A DNA stretch of 64,000 bases from assembly GCA_043753895.1 (NCBI GenBank), contig JAYUWK010000122.1, positions 11,588-75,587 of the forward strand. The letters run 5' to 3'. The stretch is from WLMZ01 sp043753895. GTDB taxonomy: Bacteria; Actinomycetota; Acidimicrobiia; Acidimicrobiales; Ilumatobacteraceae. Shown in pieces: positions 33,449 to 42,065 of this stretch. Both the position numbers and the translations under genes were made by a program. The notes under the pieces are model-generated. The model saw only the letters and a program-made list of their open reading frames with translations. It did no database searches and had not been told where the DNA came from. Position 1 is the stretch's first letter, and each line of letters opens with the position of its first letter.

Positions 33449-34591
33449 ATGAGCGACCTGCACACATCCACACTGCGCACCGTCGGCGTCCCCCGTGAGG
33501 TGAAGACTGCCGAACACCGAGTTGCGATGACGCCCGATGGCGTGCGCGAGTTCGAGCGGCATGGCATCGAGGTCTTCGTCGAGACCCACGCCGGCGAGGG
33601 TGCCAGCATCTCTGACGCTGATTACGTAGCCGCTGGCGCAACCATCGTTCCCACCGCTGCCGACGCCTGGTCGCAGCAGATGGTCGTGAAAGTGAAAGAG
33701 CCCAAGGCCGAAGAGTTCGGCTTCCTTCGCGCGGATCTCACGCTGTTCACCTACTTGCATCTCGCTGCCTACCCCGAGGTAGCCCAGGCGTTGCTCGCTG
33801 CGGGCACCACAGGCATCGCCTATGAAACCGTCCAGAGTGAGAGTGGCGCACTTCCGCTGTTGGCGCCGATGAGCGAAGTTGCCGGACGCCTCGCACCGCA
33901 GATGGGCGCGCACTACCTCGAACGGCACAATGGTGGGCGCGGCGTCCTGATGGGCGGCGCACCGGGAGTGCGCCCGGCCAAGGTCGTGGTGCTCGGCGCC
34001 GGCAACGTCGGCTGGAACGCTGCGTGGATTGCAGCCGGCATGGAAGCCGAAGTGGTGCTCTTCGACAAGAACATCGATCGCCTTCGTTGGGTCGACCAGA
34101 TTCAAAAGGGCCGAGTCGTCACGCTGGCGTCGAATCGCGGCGCCATCGAACGCAACGTTGCCGATGCTGACCTCGTGATCGGCGCAGTGCTCGTGGCGGG
34201 CGGCCGTGCCCCAGTCGTGGTGAGCGATGCAATGGTGCGCACGATGAAGCCGGGGGCCGTGATCGTCGACGTCGCGATCGACCAAGGCGGATGTATCGAG
34301 ACCATTCACGAGACCACGCACAATGCGCCCGTGTACGAACTCCACGGTGTCCTGCATTACGGCGTTGGCAACATGCCGGGCGCGGTGCCGCACACCAGTA
34401 CGTACGCGCTCACAAATGCCACGCTGCCCTATCAGCTCGACGTTGCGCTCCACGGTGCCGGCGGTGCCGCCAAGCGGGATGCATCATTGGCGCACGGCAT
34501 CAACACCGTTGCCGGCCAGGTGACCAACGGCCCGGTGGCCGAGGCGCTGGGGTTGACCTCGATGGATCCTGTCTCACTCCTCATCGGATAG
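33449..34591 (+). CDS. ald: Alanine dehydrogenase
   Basis: Ald interconverts L-alanine and pyruvate plus ammonia with NAD. The protein has 380 residues against a usual 370. The pyruvate-binding Arg is in VPREVKTAEHRVAMTP, the catalytic Lys in VVKVKEPKAEEF and His in TYLHLAAYPEVA. The dinucleotide fold is in VVVLGAGNVGWNAAWIAAGM. VDVAIDQGGCIETIHETTH and YGVGNMPGAVPHTSTYAL complete the signature. The ATG is at 33449. It can recover pyruvate, the amino acceptor used by the neighbouring omega-aminotransferase. A small hairpin (34594-34609) follows the stop. Confidence 0.95.
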   Translation: MSDLHTSTLRTVGVPREVKTAEHRVAMTPDGVREFERHGIEVFVETHAGEGASISDADYVAAGATIVPTAADAWSQQMVVKVKEPKAEEFGFLRADLTLFTYLHLAAYPEVAQALLAAGTTGIAYETVQSESGALPLLAPMSEVAGRLAPQMGAHYLERHNGGRGVLMGGAPGVRPAKVVVLGAGNVGWNAAWIAAGMEAEVVLFDKNIDRLRWVDQIQKGRVVTLASNRGAIERNVADADLVIGAVLVAGGRAPVVVSDAMVRTMKPGAVIVDVAIDQGGCIETIHETTHNAPVYELHGVLHYGVGNMPGAVPHTSTYALTNATLPYQLDVALHGAGGAAKRDASLAHGINTVAGQVTNGPVAEALGLTSMDPVSLLIG

Positions 34592-34634
34592 CGGGTCGCG
34601 CACGCGACCGAGCACACAAGTAGCGTTCGTGTGC

Positions 34635-35879
34635 ATGGCGACCTCCGTGTTCGAAACCGACCTGCCGACCCTCGATCTCATGGACGTGCCGTTCGACGAG
34701 GCACAGCGTGTGATGCACGAGATGGCCGGAGAGTACTGGCTCGCACGGAACCCCTTCGGTTTTACCGTGCTGCGTTACGACGACGTCGCTGCGGTACTAC
34801 GCGACAAACGTTGGCACAACGCCGCTGCGATCCTGCCCAAGATGATGGGAGTTACCGACCCCGCCTTCTTGGAGCGCGATCGGGTGAGCATTCTCAGCGC
34901 CGAGGGCGACGTGCACCTGCGATTGCGTCGGCTCGTTGCACCAGCGTTTTCGCCTCGCGCCGCTGACCGCCTGCGACCGTTCATGCGCGAAGTCGTCAAC
35001 GGACTGGTGGACGCAGTTGCATCAATCGGGTCCGCCGACATCGTGGCCGACATCTGCGAGCCGTATCCGATCCCCATCATCTGTGAACTGCTCGGCGCTC
35101 CGAAGAGCGACTGGCAGCTCTTCAGTCGACTCGCCGCCGACGTGTTGCGCATCTTCGATGGCACACTCGAGCAGGACCTGCCCATCATCATGGCTGCCCA
35201 GGACGAACTCGACGCCTATACCCGCGAGCTCATCGCCGAGCGCCGCTCGAAGCCTGCCGATGATCTGATCACTGCGTTGATCGCCGCCGAGGAAGCCGGC
35301 GACAAGCTCGACAACGACGAGTTGGTCATGATGGTGGGAGCGGTCATCGTGGGCGGCACCGACACCACCCGCAACCAACTCGGCTGCTCGGTGGCATTGT
35401 TCGCTCAGTACCCCGACCAGTGGAAGCAGCTTGGCGAACGCACCGATCTCGCTGCGCGTGCAGTCGATGAGTCGATGCGCTACTTCGGCGCTGTACGCGG
35501 CACCGGCCGGTTCGCATCTGAGGACATCGAATACCGCGACATCCTCTTTCCGGCGGGAACCATGCTGATGCCATCGCTCTCGGTTGCGAATCGAGACGAG
35601 TCTGTCTTCACCGACGCAGGGCGCTTCGACATCCTTCGCGAACCGGCGGGGCAACCGCACATGACCCTCGGCAGCGGCATCCACTACTGCCTCGGCGCAT
35701 CACTGGCAAAGGCCGAACTGCAAGAGGCGCTCCCGATCCTGGCCCGACGCATGCCCGACCTGCGTATCGATGGCAACATCACCTGGAAGCCGAGTCAGGT
35801 GGGCATCTTCGGGCCGGAGCACCTGCCAGTCACCTTTACACCGACGACGCCGACGATTGCGTCTGCGCCGGGCGCCTGA
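34635..35879 (+). CDS. Cytochrome P450
   Basis: A 414-residue soluble class I P450. The I-helix oxygen-activation motif is VIVGGTDTTRNQL, the K-helix ExxR is in DESMRYFG, and the haem loop is TLGSGIHYCLGASLAKAEL with the axial Cys. No ferredoxin or reductase gene is adjacent. The substrate cannot be assigned. A GTG (34629) two codons before the ATG at 34635 is possible. It is convergent with the GT-C protein of the glycan cluster, 20 bases apart. Confidence 0.93.
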   Translation: MATSVFETDLPTLDLMDVPFDEAQRVMHEMAGEYWLARNPFGFTVLRYDDVAAVLRDKRWHNAAAILPKMMGVTDPAFLERDRVSILSAEGDVHLRLRRLVAPAFSPRAADRLRPFMREVVNGLVDAVASIGSADIVADICEPYPIPIICELLGAPKSDWQLFSRLAADVLRIFDGTLEQDLPIIMAAQDELDAYTRELIAERRSKPADDLITALIAAEEAGDKLDNDELVMMVGAVIVGGTDTTRNQLGCSVALFAQYPDQWKQLGERTDLAARAVDESMRYFGAVRGTGRFASEDIEYRDILFPAGTMLMPSLSVANRDESVFTDAGRFDILREPAGQPHMTLGSGIHYCLGASLAKAELQEALPILARRMPDLRIDGNITWKPSQVGIFGPEHLPVTFTPTTPTIASAPGA

Positions 35880-35899
35880 CCCACAGGCGCCCGGCCCCA

Positions 35900-37276
35900 T
35901 CACGGAACGGGTGCGCCAGGCACTTCGGGAGCGAGCCCCATGGCGACCCTGACGCGATCGATCTCGGCTTGGTTCGCCGGTGGTCGCGCGGTGAAAGCGC
36001 CTTCGGACACCAACCGTGGCAGCGACCCGAACGTGACATCTGGGCTATAGCGCTCGGGTGCACGGTTGGGGTCGGCCTGTTCCAAGAGATCGGACCCCGC
36101 ACTGAGTTCGAAGGTGCCCTTCTCGCGATGGGACTGCGCCGAGAAGTCGTGCCCTGATCGGAAGAGCCACCCGGCGTTGACCACGATCGCAAACGCCATC
36201 ACGATCCGACCGGCCCACAACGCCGGGGGTGCCAGCCGGAGCAACTGATCGACGGCGAGCGCGAAGGCGGGAGCGAGCAACATTGCTGTCATGTACTGAT
36301 AACGCGATGAGGCCCCAGACCCGACACCCAGACTGACGCGCTCGAAGCCGATGCCGATCAGCATCACCGACGCCGTGCCCCACAGGGCGAGGAGAATGGA
36401 CTGAGCGCGCCAGCCGCTGCCCCGCCACAACGCGATTCCGATGGTTCCCAACAGAGCGACGCCCGCGACGCCGGGCAGTGTGACCAAGCTGCGCATCGTG
36501 GACCCGAGTCCGCGTGCGACAAACTCGGGAACCAACGACTTCGAGCCCGACGGCACCGCAGTGGCACTGCCGCGCTCCCAGAACACGTACCACCATGCGT
36601 ACACCAGACCCTGTGGGATGACCGCCACAGCGAGCGCCCACCAACGCTTGCGCAGCACGAGCAGCAAGCCGATACCACCGATGAAGATTGGGGCGAAGCC
36701 CGACGACATCACACCGATCACGGCGAAACCCGCCCCGAGGGCATCGCGGCGATCGGGTGGACCATCGTGGTCGACCAATACCACGTGTGCGAGGAAAGCA
36801 ACCAGGGACAGGTTGTAGGAGATCTGCACCGCAAAGAGGATGTTCTCCCAGCCGGCGCCGAACACGAGCAGCGTGATGCACACCAGCGTGGTGGTCCATG
36901 CCGACACGCCGCACCGTCGACAGATCACACGAACCAGCAGCACCGCAGCAATGTGCGCGAGGAGGTTCGGGATGAGGAACGGCAGGTACGAACCGAGCCC
37001 GAACACGTTCTGAATGGCTCGGTAGATGAGCACCGGCACCGTGAGCCAATGGCCGTCTTGCGCCGAGAACAACCACTCTTTCCACCCTGCTGTCTCGCGC
37101 ACCGTGTTGCGCGTGATCACCAACGCCCAATCGTCGCGGATGAACCACTGATCCCGACTGATGACGGCCACCACAACCAAGCCGACGCCAAAGGCGATCC
37201 AGAAACCCCAACGGGCACCTTCGTCGGTGGCGGCTCGGTCCGCAATCCGGCGTAGACGCCCCGTCGTCGTTGTCAT
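35900..37276 (-). CDS. Polytopic GT-C-like membrane protein
   Basis: A 458-residue protein with roughly ten membrane spans and a C-terminal soluble tail of about 65 residues. The first periplasmic loop holds SRDQWFIRDDWALVITRNTV, an acidic pair in the position used by GT-C glycosyltransferases. GHWLTVPVLIYRAIQNVFGL follows. The ATG at 37276 overlaps the GT2 stop (ATGA). With GT2, DegT aminotransferase and epimerase genes upstream in the same operon, a role in surface glycan assembly is likely. Donor and acceptor are unknown. Confidence 0.75.
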   Translation of the reverse strand: MTTTTGRLRRIADRAATDEGARWGFWIAFGVGLVVVAVISRDQWFIRDDWALVITRNTVRETAGWKEWLFSAQDGHWLTVPVLIYRAIQNVFGLGSYLPFLIPNLLAHIAAVLLVRVICRRCGVSAWTTTLVCITLLVFGAGWENILFAVQISYNLSLVAFLAHVVLVDHDGPPDRRDALGAGFAVIGVMSSGFAPIFIGGIGLLLVLRKRWWALAVAVIPQGLVYAWWYVFWERGSATAVPSGSKSLVPEFVARGLGSTMRSLVTLPGVAGVALLGTIGIALWRGSGWRAQSILLALWGTASVMLIGIGFERVSLGVGSGASSRYQYMTAMLLAPAFALAVDQLLRLAPPALWAGRIVMAFAIVVNAGWLFRSGHDFSAQSHREKGTFELSAGSDLLEQADPNRAPERYSPDVTFGSLPRLVSEGAFTARPPANQAEIDRVRVAMGLAPEVPGAPVP

Positions 37277-37974
37277 CGCACGACCATACGCCACCACAAC
37301 TGCAGCAGTTGCCGGGCACTTCGGGCGATCGCAGGAACACGGAAGAACTGCGACTTGCCCGATGGCCGGAAGTAGTGGTGCACCGGGCTCTCCACGAATC
37401 GTGCTCCGCTGTCGTGGAAGCCTCGCATCATCTCAACGCAGATCACACCGCTGGTCGATGTGAGCGGGTTGTCGATGATGAGTTGACGACGGAAGAGGCG
37501 GAAGTCACAGTCGGTGTCGCGCCCGGGCAGCGCGAAGAGCAGCTTGACGACATGGTGGTACACGCGTCCGATGACAACGCGATGCAGGCCATCGCCGCGT
37601 CCGATCTTGTACCCCTGCACGATGTCGACATCGGTTGTTGCAAGTGGAACAAGGAGGGCCGCCTCGCGGGCATCGTATTGAGCGTCGCCATCGGTATAGA
37701 AGATCCACTCGTGCTGCGCCGCGGTGAAGCCGGTGATCAGCGCGCCACCGTAGCCCTGGTTGCGTTCGTGATGGATCACGTGCAGCCAGGGCCGAGTGAC
37801 GGCAAGCTCGTCGAGTACGGCGCGCGAGTTGTCGCTCGAGCCGTCGTTCACGACGATGACCTCGACTGCTGCGACGATAGGTTCGAGTGCCCCGTACGCA
37901 TCGTCGACCAACCCGCCGATCGTGTTGGCGTCGTTGTAACACGGGAACATTGCAGACACACCGCTGAGTATCAT
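37273..37974 (-). CDS. GT2 family glycosyltransferase (dolichyl-phosphate-mannose-synthase-like)
   Basis: A 233-residue family 2 glycosyltransferase with the inverting GT-A fold. It starts with FPCYNDANTIGGLVDD, has VVNDGSSDNSRAVLDEL, the metal-binding Asp motif in FYTDGDAQYDAREAALL, and ERNQGYGGALITGF. The set is typical of enzymes that load sugars onto polyprenyl phosphate (DPM1/ArnC-like), which would supply the GT-C protein encoded next. No C-terminal membrane spans are evident. It overlaps its neighbours at both ends (ATGA), so the operon order is epimerase, aminotransferase, GT2, GT-C. Confidence 0.9.
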   Translation of the reverse strand: MILSGVSAMFPCYNDANTIGGLVDDAYGALEPIVAAVEVIVVNDGSSDNSRAVLDELAVTRPWLHVIHHERNQGYGGALITGFTAAQHEWIFYTDGDAQYDAREAALLVPLATTDVDIVQGYKIGRGDGLHRVVIGRVYHHVVKLLFALPGRDTDCDFRLFRRQLIIDNPLTSTSGVICVEMMRGFHDSGARFVESPVHHYFRPSGKSQFFRVPAIARSARQLLQLWWRMVVR

Positions 37975-39017
37975 CGCGGCATTCCTGCGAGGGCCTCGGC
38001 AACCTGGTCGACCTCAGTGTCGGTGAGCTCGGGAAAGCAGGGCAGGCTCACACACTCTGCCGCCCATGCTGTCGCCTGTGGACACTCGGTGCGGGCAAAG
38101 TGCCGATAGCCGGGCTGCTGTGGCACCGTAAGCGGATAGTGCACGCCGGTTCCGACGCCCATTTTGGCAAGTGCGGCGCGGAACGCAGTGCGATCGGTGG
38201 AACGCACGACGCACTGGTGATACACGTGATCCGGATGAGGATCGGGCCACCGCAGGTGCGGGGCGGCCTCGCGGTATCGGTTCGCAATGACGGAACGGCG
38301 ATGGTTGTCGTCGCGGAGGCTGGGAAGCGCGAGGCGCAGCCATGCGGCCTCGACCTCGGACATACGAAAGTTCTGTGAGATCTGCTCGTGGACGTACATC
38401 TCTGTCATCCCGTGCACACGTAGCCGACGGACGCTTGCTGCCAATTCGGGATCGGCGGTGACCACGGCCCCGCCATCGCCAATGCCACCGAGGTTCTTGG
38501 TGGGATAGAAGCTGTATGCCACCGCGGCCGACCGGCCGAGACGACCCACCGAACCGTGCGCCTGTGCGGCGTCCTCGACGACCAGCAGATCGGTGACGGG
38601 CACTTCGGCGGGGCGGCCGTAGAGGTGGACCACGATCACCGCCTTCGTGCGGGCCGTTCGGGCCGCCTCGATGAGCGTGCAATCGAGGTTGGCAGTCTCG
38701 GCCTCGACATCCACGGGCACCGGCACGGCACCGACCGAGCACACCGCGGCCGCAGTGGGCACGGCCGTGAATGCAGGAACGATGACCTCGTCGCCCGGGC
38801 CGACGCCGAGCGCTGCGAGGCAGAGTTGCAGCGCCGATGCACCGGAGGACACGGCGACTGCATCGGGCACAATGAGCCACTCGGAGAATTCTCGCTCGAA
38901 CGCGTACGTCTCGGCTCCGAGCAGGAAGCTTCCGCTTGCAGCGACGCGTCGTGCTGCGTCGCCGAAGACCCCTGCCAACCGATGTCCGCGCCGACTCAGA
39001 TCGACGACAGGTACCAC
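37971..39017 (-). CDS. DegT/DnrJ/EryC1 sugar aminotransferase
   Basis: A 348-residue PLP enzyme that aminates a nucleotide-linked keto-sugar. Features: VSSGASALQLCLAALGVGPG, VIVPAFTAVPTAAAVCS, cofactor-binding VVEDAAQAHGS and the Schiff-base lysine in YSFYPTKNLGGIGDGG. The C-terminal GVHYPLTVPQQPGY is typical for the family. The GTG at 39017 overlaps the epimerase end by 22 bases. With the SDR epimerase it should make an amino sugar for the glycan built by the downstream GT genes; the sugar identity is unknown. Confidence 0.9.
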   Translation of the reverse strand: MVPVVDLSRRGHRLAGVFGDAARRVAASGSFLLGAETYAFEREFSEWLIVPDAVAVSSGASALQLCLAALGVGPGDEVIVPAFTAVPTAAAVCSVGAVPVPVDVEAETANLDCTLIEAARTARTKAVIVVHLYGRPAEVPVTDLLVVEDAAQAHGSVGRLGRSAAVAYSFYPTKNLGGIGDGGAVVTADPELAASVRRLRVHGMTEMYVHEQISQNFRMSEVEAAWLRLALPSLRDDNHRRSVIANRYREAAPHLRWPDPHPDHVYHQCVVRSTDRTAFRAALAKMGVGTGVHYPLTVPQQPGYRHFARTECPQATAWAAECVSLPCFPELTDTEVDQVAEALAGMPR

Positions 39018-40003
39018 GGGTCCCCACGATAGAACGAAATGGTGTCCGACACCCCATCACCGAGGGTCACGCCAGCGGTCCAGCCGAGTTCGGCGCTGAT
39101 ACGACGGCTATCGGTGTGAAACGAGCCGATGTCGATGCGTTGATGATCGTGCGGCCAGGCGATGAGCTCGGAACCGCCACTGCTCGCTGCTGCCTCGACG
39201 ATGATTTCGGCGATCTCGACAAGCGGCAAATCCTGCGGGTGGCCCACGTTGTACACACGTCCGACCGCGGCATCGGCCGTCGCGGCAAGGATCGCTGTGA
39301 CCACATCCGAGACGTGGAGACAGTCGCGACGCTGCATGCCGTCGCCGAAGATTCGGATCGTCTCATCGCGCAGCGCCTGACGGATGAAGACCGGCAGGAA
39401 TCCGAGCTCATCACTACTCAATCGTTGGCGCGGCCCATACACGTTGGTGAGCCGCAACGATGTGGCCGCGATGTCGTATGCATGGTGATACACCATGTGG
39501 AGTTGTTCCCCGGCGAGCTTGGCCACGCCGTTCACGTCGAGCGGGTTCGCCGCCGAGGTCTCGTCAACAGGTTGATGCTCGACTCTGCCGTACACCTGTC
39601 GCGTGCTGGCGTGCACCACTCGTGCGCTTGGGCTGACACGACGCAGGGTCTCGAGAAAAGCTGCATGGTCGAGTGCGTTGAGACGAAGGTCCTGTTGTGG
39701 ATCGCGCATCGACGCGGTGTGGCTCACCTGCCCGGCCAGATTGAACACGATCTGAGCGCCATGCAGCACCTCGCCGACGCCTTCGTCGGCGATGTTGGCC
39801 TGCATGATCTCGATGTCGAGTCCTTCGACGTTGTGCACGCTGCCGCCATGGTCAGCCACGAGCGCATCGACGACCCGGACCTCGGCGCCCATCGCAACGA
39901 GTGCTTGCACAAGGTTCGATCCGATGAAACCCAAACCGCCGGTGACCACACAGACAACACCGCTGAGGTCGCTACCGCCGGCTGGTGGATTCGTGTCGAT
40001 CAC
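38996..40003 (-). CDS. NAD-dependent epimerase/dehydratase with an atypical active site
   Basis: A 335-residue extended SDR. The NAD motif is VVTGGLGFIGSNLVQAL. VHASTRQVYGRVEHQPVDE and TSLRLTNVYGPRQRLSSDE are as in nucleotide-sugar epimerases. The segment that should hold YxxxK reads NPLDVNGVAKLAGEQLHM: the Lys is present but the Tyr position is Asn. I recall relatives with a DVNGxxK motif, so this is probably a subfamily feature rather than damage, but the chemistry may differ. It is first in the glycan operon and divergent from the methyltransferase gene (97-base gap). Confidence 0.88.
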   Translation of the reverse strand: MIDTNPPAGGSDLSGVVCVVTGGLGFIGSNLVQALVAMGAEVRVVDALVADHGGSVHNVEGLDIEIMQANIADEGVGEVLHGAQIVFNLAGQVSHTASMRDPQQDLRLNALDHAAFLETLRRVSPSARVVHASTRQVYGRVEHQPVDETSAANPLDVNGVAKLAGEQLHMVYHHAYDIAATSLRLTNVYGPRQRLSSDELGFLPVFIRQALRDETIRIFGDGMQRRDCLHVSDVVTAILAATADAAVGRVYNVGHPQDLPLVEIAEIIVEAAASSGGSELIAWPHDHQRIDIGSFHTDSRRISAELGWTAGVTLGDGVSDTISFYRGDPWYLSSI

Positions 40004-40100
40004 GCCGGTGAAGCTACCGCATCGATGCGGTTCGCGTGCCCGCGCCGCGCACGTTCAGTCGCGGCCACCACGTTGGCACGAGGGATGCCACAATGACCTG

Positions 40101-40838
40101 ATGGATGCCGATGAGTACCGCCGTATGGCCACCAACAGCGACCAGCACTGGTGGTATCGCAGTACCCGGGCGTTGCTCCGACAGCTGATCGAGCCGCAGA
40201 TGCGACCGCAGCCCGATGACCTCTTTCTCGACGCAGCGGGCGGCACGGGCGCGACTGGCGCATGGCTGCACGAGTATGCGCCCACGGTGCTCGCCGACTA
40301 CGAGTCAATCGCACTGCAGATCGCCCGTGATGCCGAGCCCCGGTACCGTGCGGTGCGGGCCGATCTCAATCACCTTCCATTCGCCAACGGATCCTTCTCA
40401 CTGGTGCTCTGTGTGACGGCGCTGTATCACCGGTTGAACCCGGATCCTGGTGCCGTCGTTCGCGACTACGCGCGCATCGTGCGCCCGGGTGGACTCGTGT
40501 GCCTGATGGAGCCGGCGAACAAACGGCTGTGGCGCAGCCATGACGAGATCACCCATGCCGCGCGTCGGTTCAGTCTCACCGAGTTGCGCGCCACCGCTGA
40601 CGACGCAGGACTCGAGATCGTCAAAGCCACATATGCGTACAGCTTCCTGACGCCCCCCGCGTTCATCATGGGATGGCTCGATCGTCGCGGTCGAGCCGGC
40701 GGCAGTGACGTGGATCGCAACCAGTCGGGGCTCGGCGGTCTTTTCGGACTCTTGGCCTCGCTCGAACGCCGCATACTGCGCCGCATCAACATGCCGTTCG
40801 GGCTGTCGGCCATCGTGATCGCGCGAAAGCCGCTGTAA
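40101..40838 (+). CDS. SAM-dependent methyltransferase (class I)
   Basis: A 245-residue Rossmann-fold methyltransferase. Motif I is DLFLDAAGGTGATGAWLHEY. The adenine-binding Asp follows in VRADLNHLPFANGSFSLVLC. Post-motif RDYARIVRPGGLVCLMEPAN is as in UbiE-like enzymes. The N-terminal NSDQHWWYRSTRALLRQLI is common to methyltransferases in glycan clusters. It is divergent from the epimerase and probably modifies a sugar or lipid of the same pathway; this is inferred from position. The LLM oxidoreductase follows after 38 bases. Confidence 0.85.
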   Translation: MDADEYRRMATNSDQHWWYRSTRALLRQLIEPQMRPQPDDLFLDAAGGTGATGAWLHEYAPTVLADYESIALQIARDAEPRYRAVRADLNHLPFANGSFSLVLCVTALYHRLNPDPGAVVRDYARIVRPGGLVCLMEPANKRLWRSHDEITHAARRFSLTELRATADDAGLEIVKATYAYSFLTPPAFIMGWLDRRGRAGGSDVDRNQSGLGGLFGLLASLERRILRRINMPFGLSAIVIARKPL

Positions 40839-40876
40839 TCCGTTGTCGTCGCCTCGCCCGCACTACCGTTCGGGAC

Positions 40877-41914
40877 GTGACGATCAAGCTTGGATACAAC
40901 ACCGGATACTGGGGCAGCGGACCACCCGCTGGAGCGCTCGAATCGATTCAGGAGGCCGAGCGACTCGGATTCGACAGCATCTGGACAGCCGAGGCGTACG
41001 GCAGCGATTGCCTCACGCCGCTGGCGTGGTGGGGCGCGCACACCTCAACGGTGAAGCTCGGCACCGCGATCACCCAGATGAGCGCGCGTACCCCCGCCGC
41101 CACGGCCATGGCTGCGATGACGCTCGATCACCTCAGCGGTGGCCGGTTCATCCTCGGCCTCGGCGCGAGTGGTCCACAGGTGGTCGAGGGTTGGTATGGC
41201 CAGCCGTATCCAAAGCCACTGGCTCGTACCCGCGAGTACATCGAGATCGTGCGATCGATCATTCGGCGCGATCAGCCGGTGAGCCATCACGGCGAGTTCT
41301 ACGACATGCCGTTCGTCGGCGGCGCCGGAATCGGCAAGCCGCTCAAGAGCACGATCCACCCCCTACGCACCGAGATCCCCATCTACCTCGGCGCAGAGGG
41401 CCCCAAGAATGTTGCGCTCTCGGCCGAGATCTGCGATGGCTGGTTACCGCTGTTCTTCAGCCCGAAAGAGGACGCCTTCTACCGCAACTGTTTGGCCCAG
41501 GGCTTCGCTGCGAGCGGCGACCCCACCAAATCCGACCGGTTCGAGGTCGCGTCCACGGTGATGATCGTGCCGGGGGCCGATGCAGAGCAGTGCGCTGATC
41601 TCGTTCGCCCGTTCCTCGCGTTGTACGCAGGCGGCATGGGTGCCCGCGATGTGAACTTCCACTTCGAGGTGTTCGCGCGCATGGGTTACGAAGACGTCGC
41701 GCTCAAGGTGCAGGACCTCTACTTGCAGGGCAAGAAGGCCGAAGCTGCTGCAGCGATTCCCTTGGCAATGGTGCAAGACGTTGCGCTCGTCGGACCGCCC
41801 GACAAGATCAAAGACGAGCTACAACTCTGGAAGGACACCTGCATCACCACGTTCTTGGTGAGCGGGCCCAAGGAAGTGCTCCCGCTCTATGCCGACCTGA
41901 TCCTCGGCGCGTAG
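40877..41914 (+). CDS. LLM class F420-dependent oxidoreductase
   Basis: A 345-residue luciferase-like monooxygenase-fold protein. It starts with KLGYNTGYWGSGPPAG, has GFDSIWTAEAYGSD, VKLGTAITQMSARTPAATAM and the cofactor-binding FILGLGASGPQVVEGWYG, matching actinomycete F420-dependent enzymes (Rv3520c-like). PIYLGAEGPKNVALSAEI completes the pattern. It should use coenzyme F420 rather than flavin; the substrate is unknown. The GTG at 40877 is the start. It supports an actinomycete origin for the window. Confidence 0.88.
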   Translation: MTIKLGYNTGYWGSGPPAGALESIQEAERLGFDSIWTAEAYGSDCLTPLAWWGAHTSTVKLGTAITQMSARTPAATAMAAMTLDHLSGGRFILGLGASGPQVVEGWYGQPYPKPLARTREYIEIVRSIIRRDQPVSHHGEFYDMPFVGGAGIGKPLKSTIHPLRTEIPIYLGAEGPKNVALSAEICDGWLPLFFSPKEDAFYRNCLAQGFAASGDPTKSDRFEVASTVMIVPGADAEQCADLVRPFLALYAGGMGARDVNFHFEVFARMGYEDVALKVQDLYLQGKKAEAAAAIPLAMVQDVALVGPPDKIKDELQLWKDTCITTFLVSGPKEVLPLYADLILGA

Positions 41915-42065
41915 CCCACCAGCAACCGTCAGCACTGCGTCACTCGATATACCACTCGCCCGGTGTGACAAGCGACCGGGAATCACGGACCGATGACGCA
42001 CGGTTGACCCGAGATAGTTGTGGTCTGCAACTACACTTGTCGAGTCCCCTACCAGCGAGTTGTCG

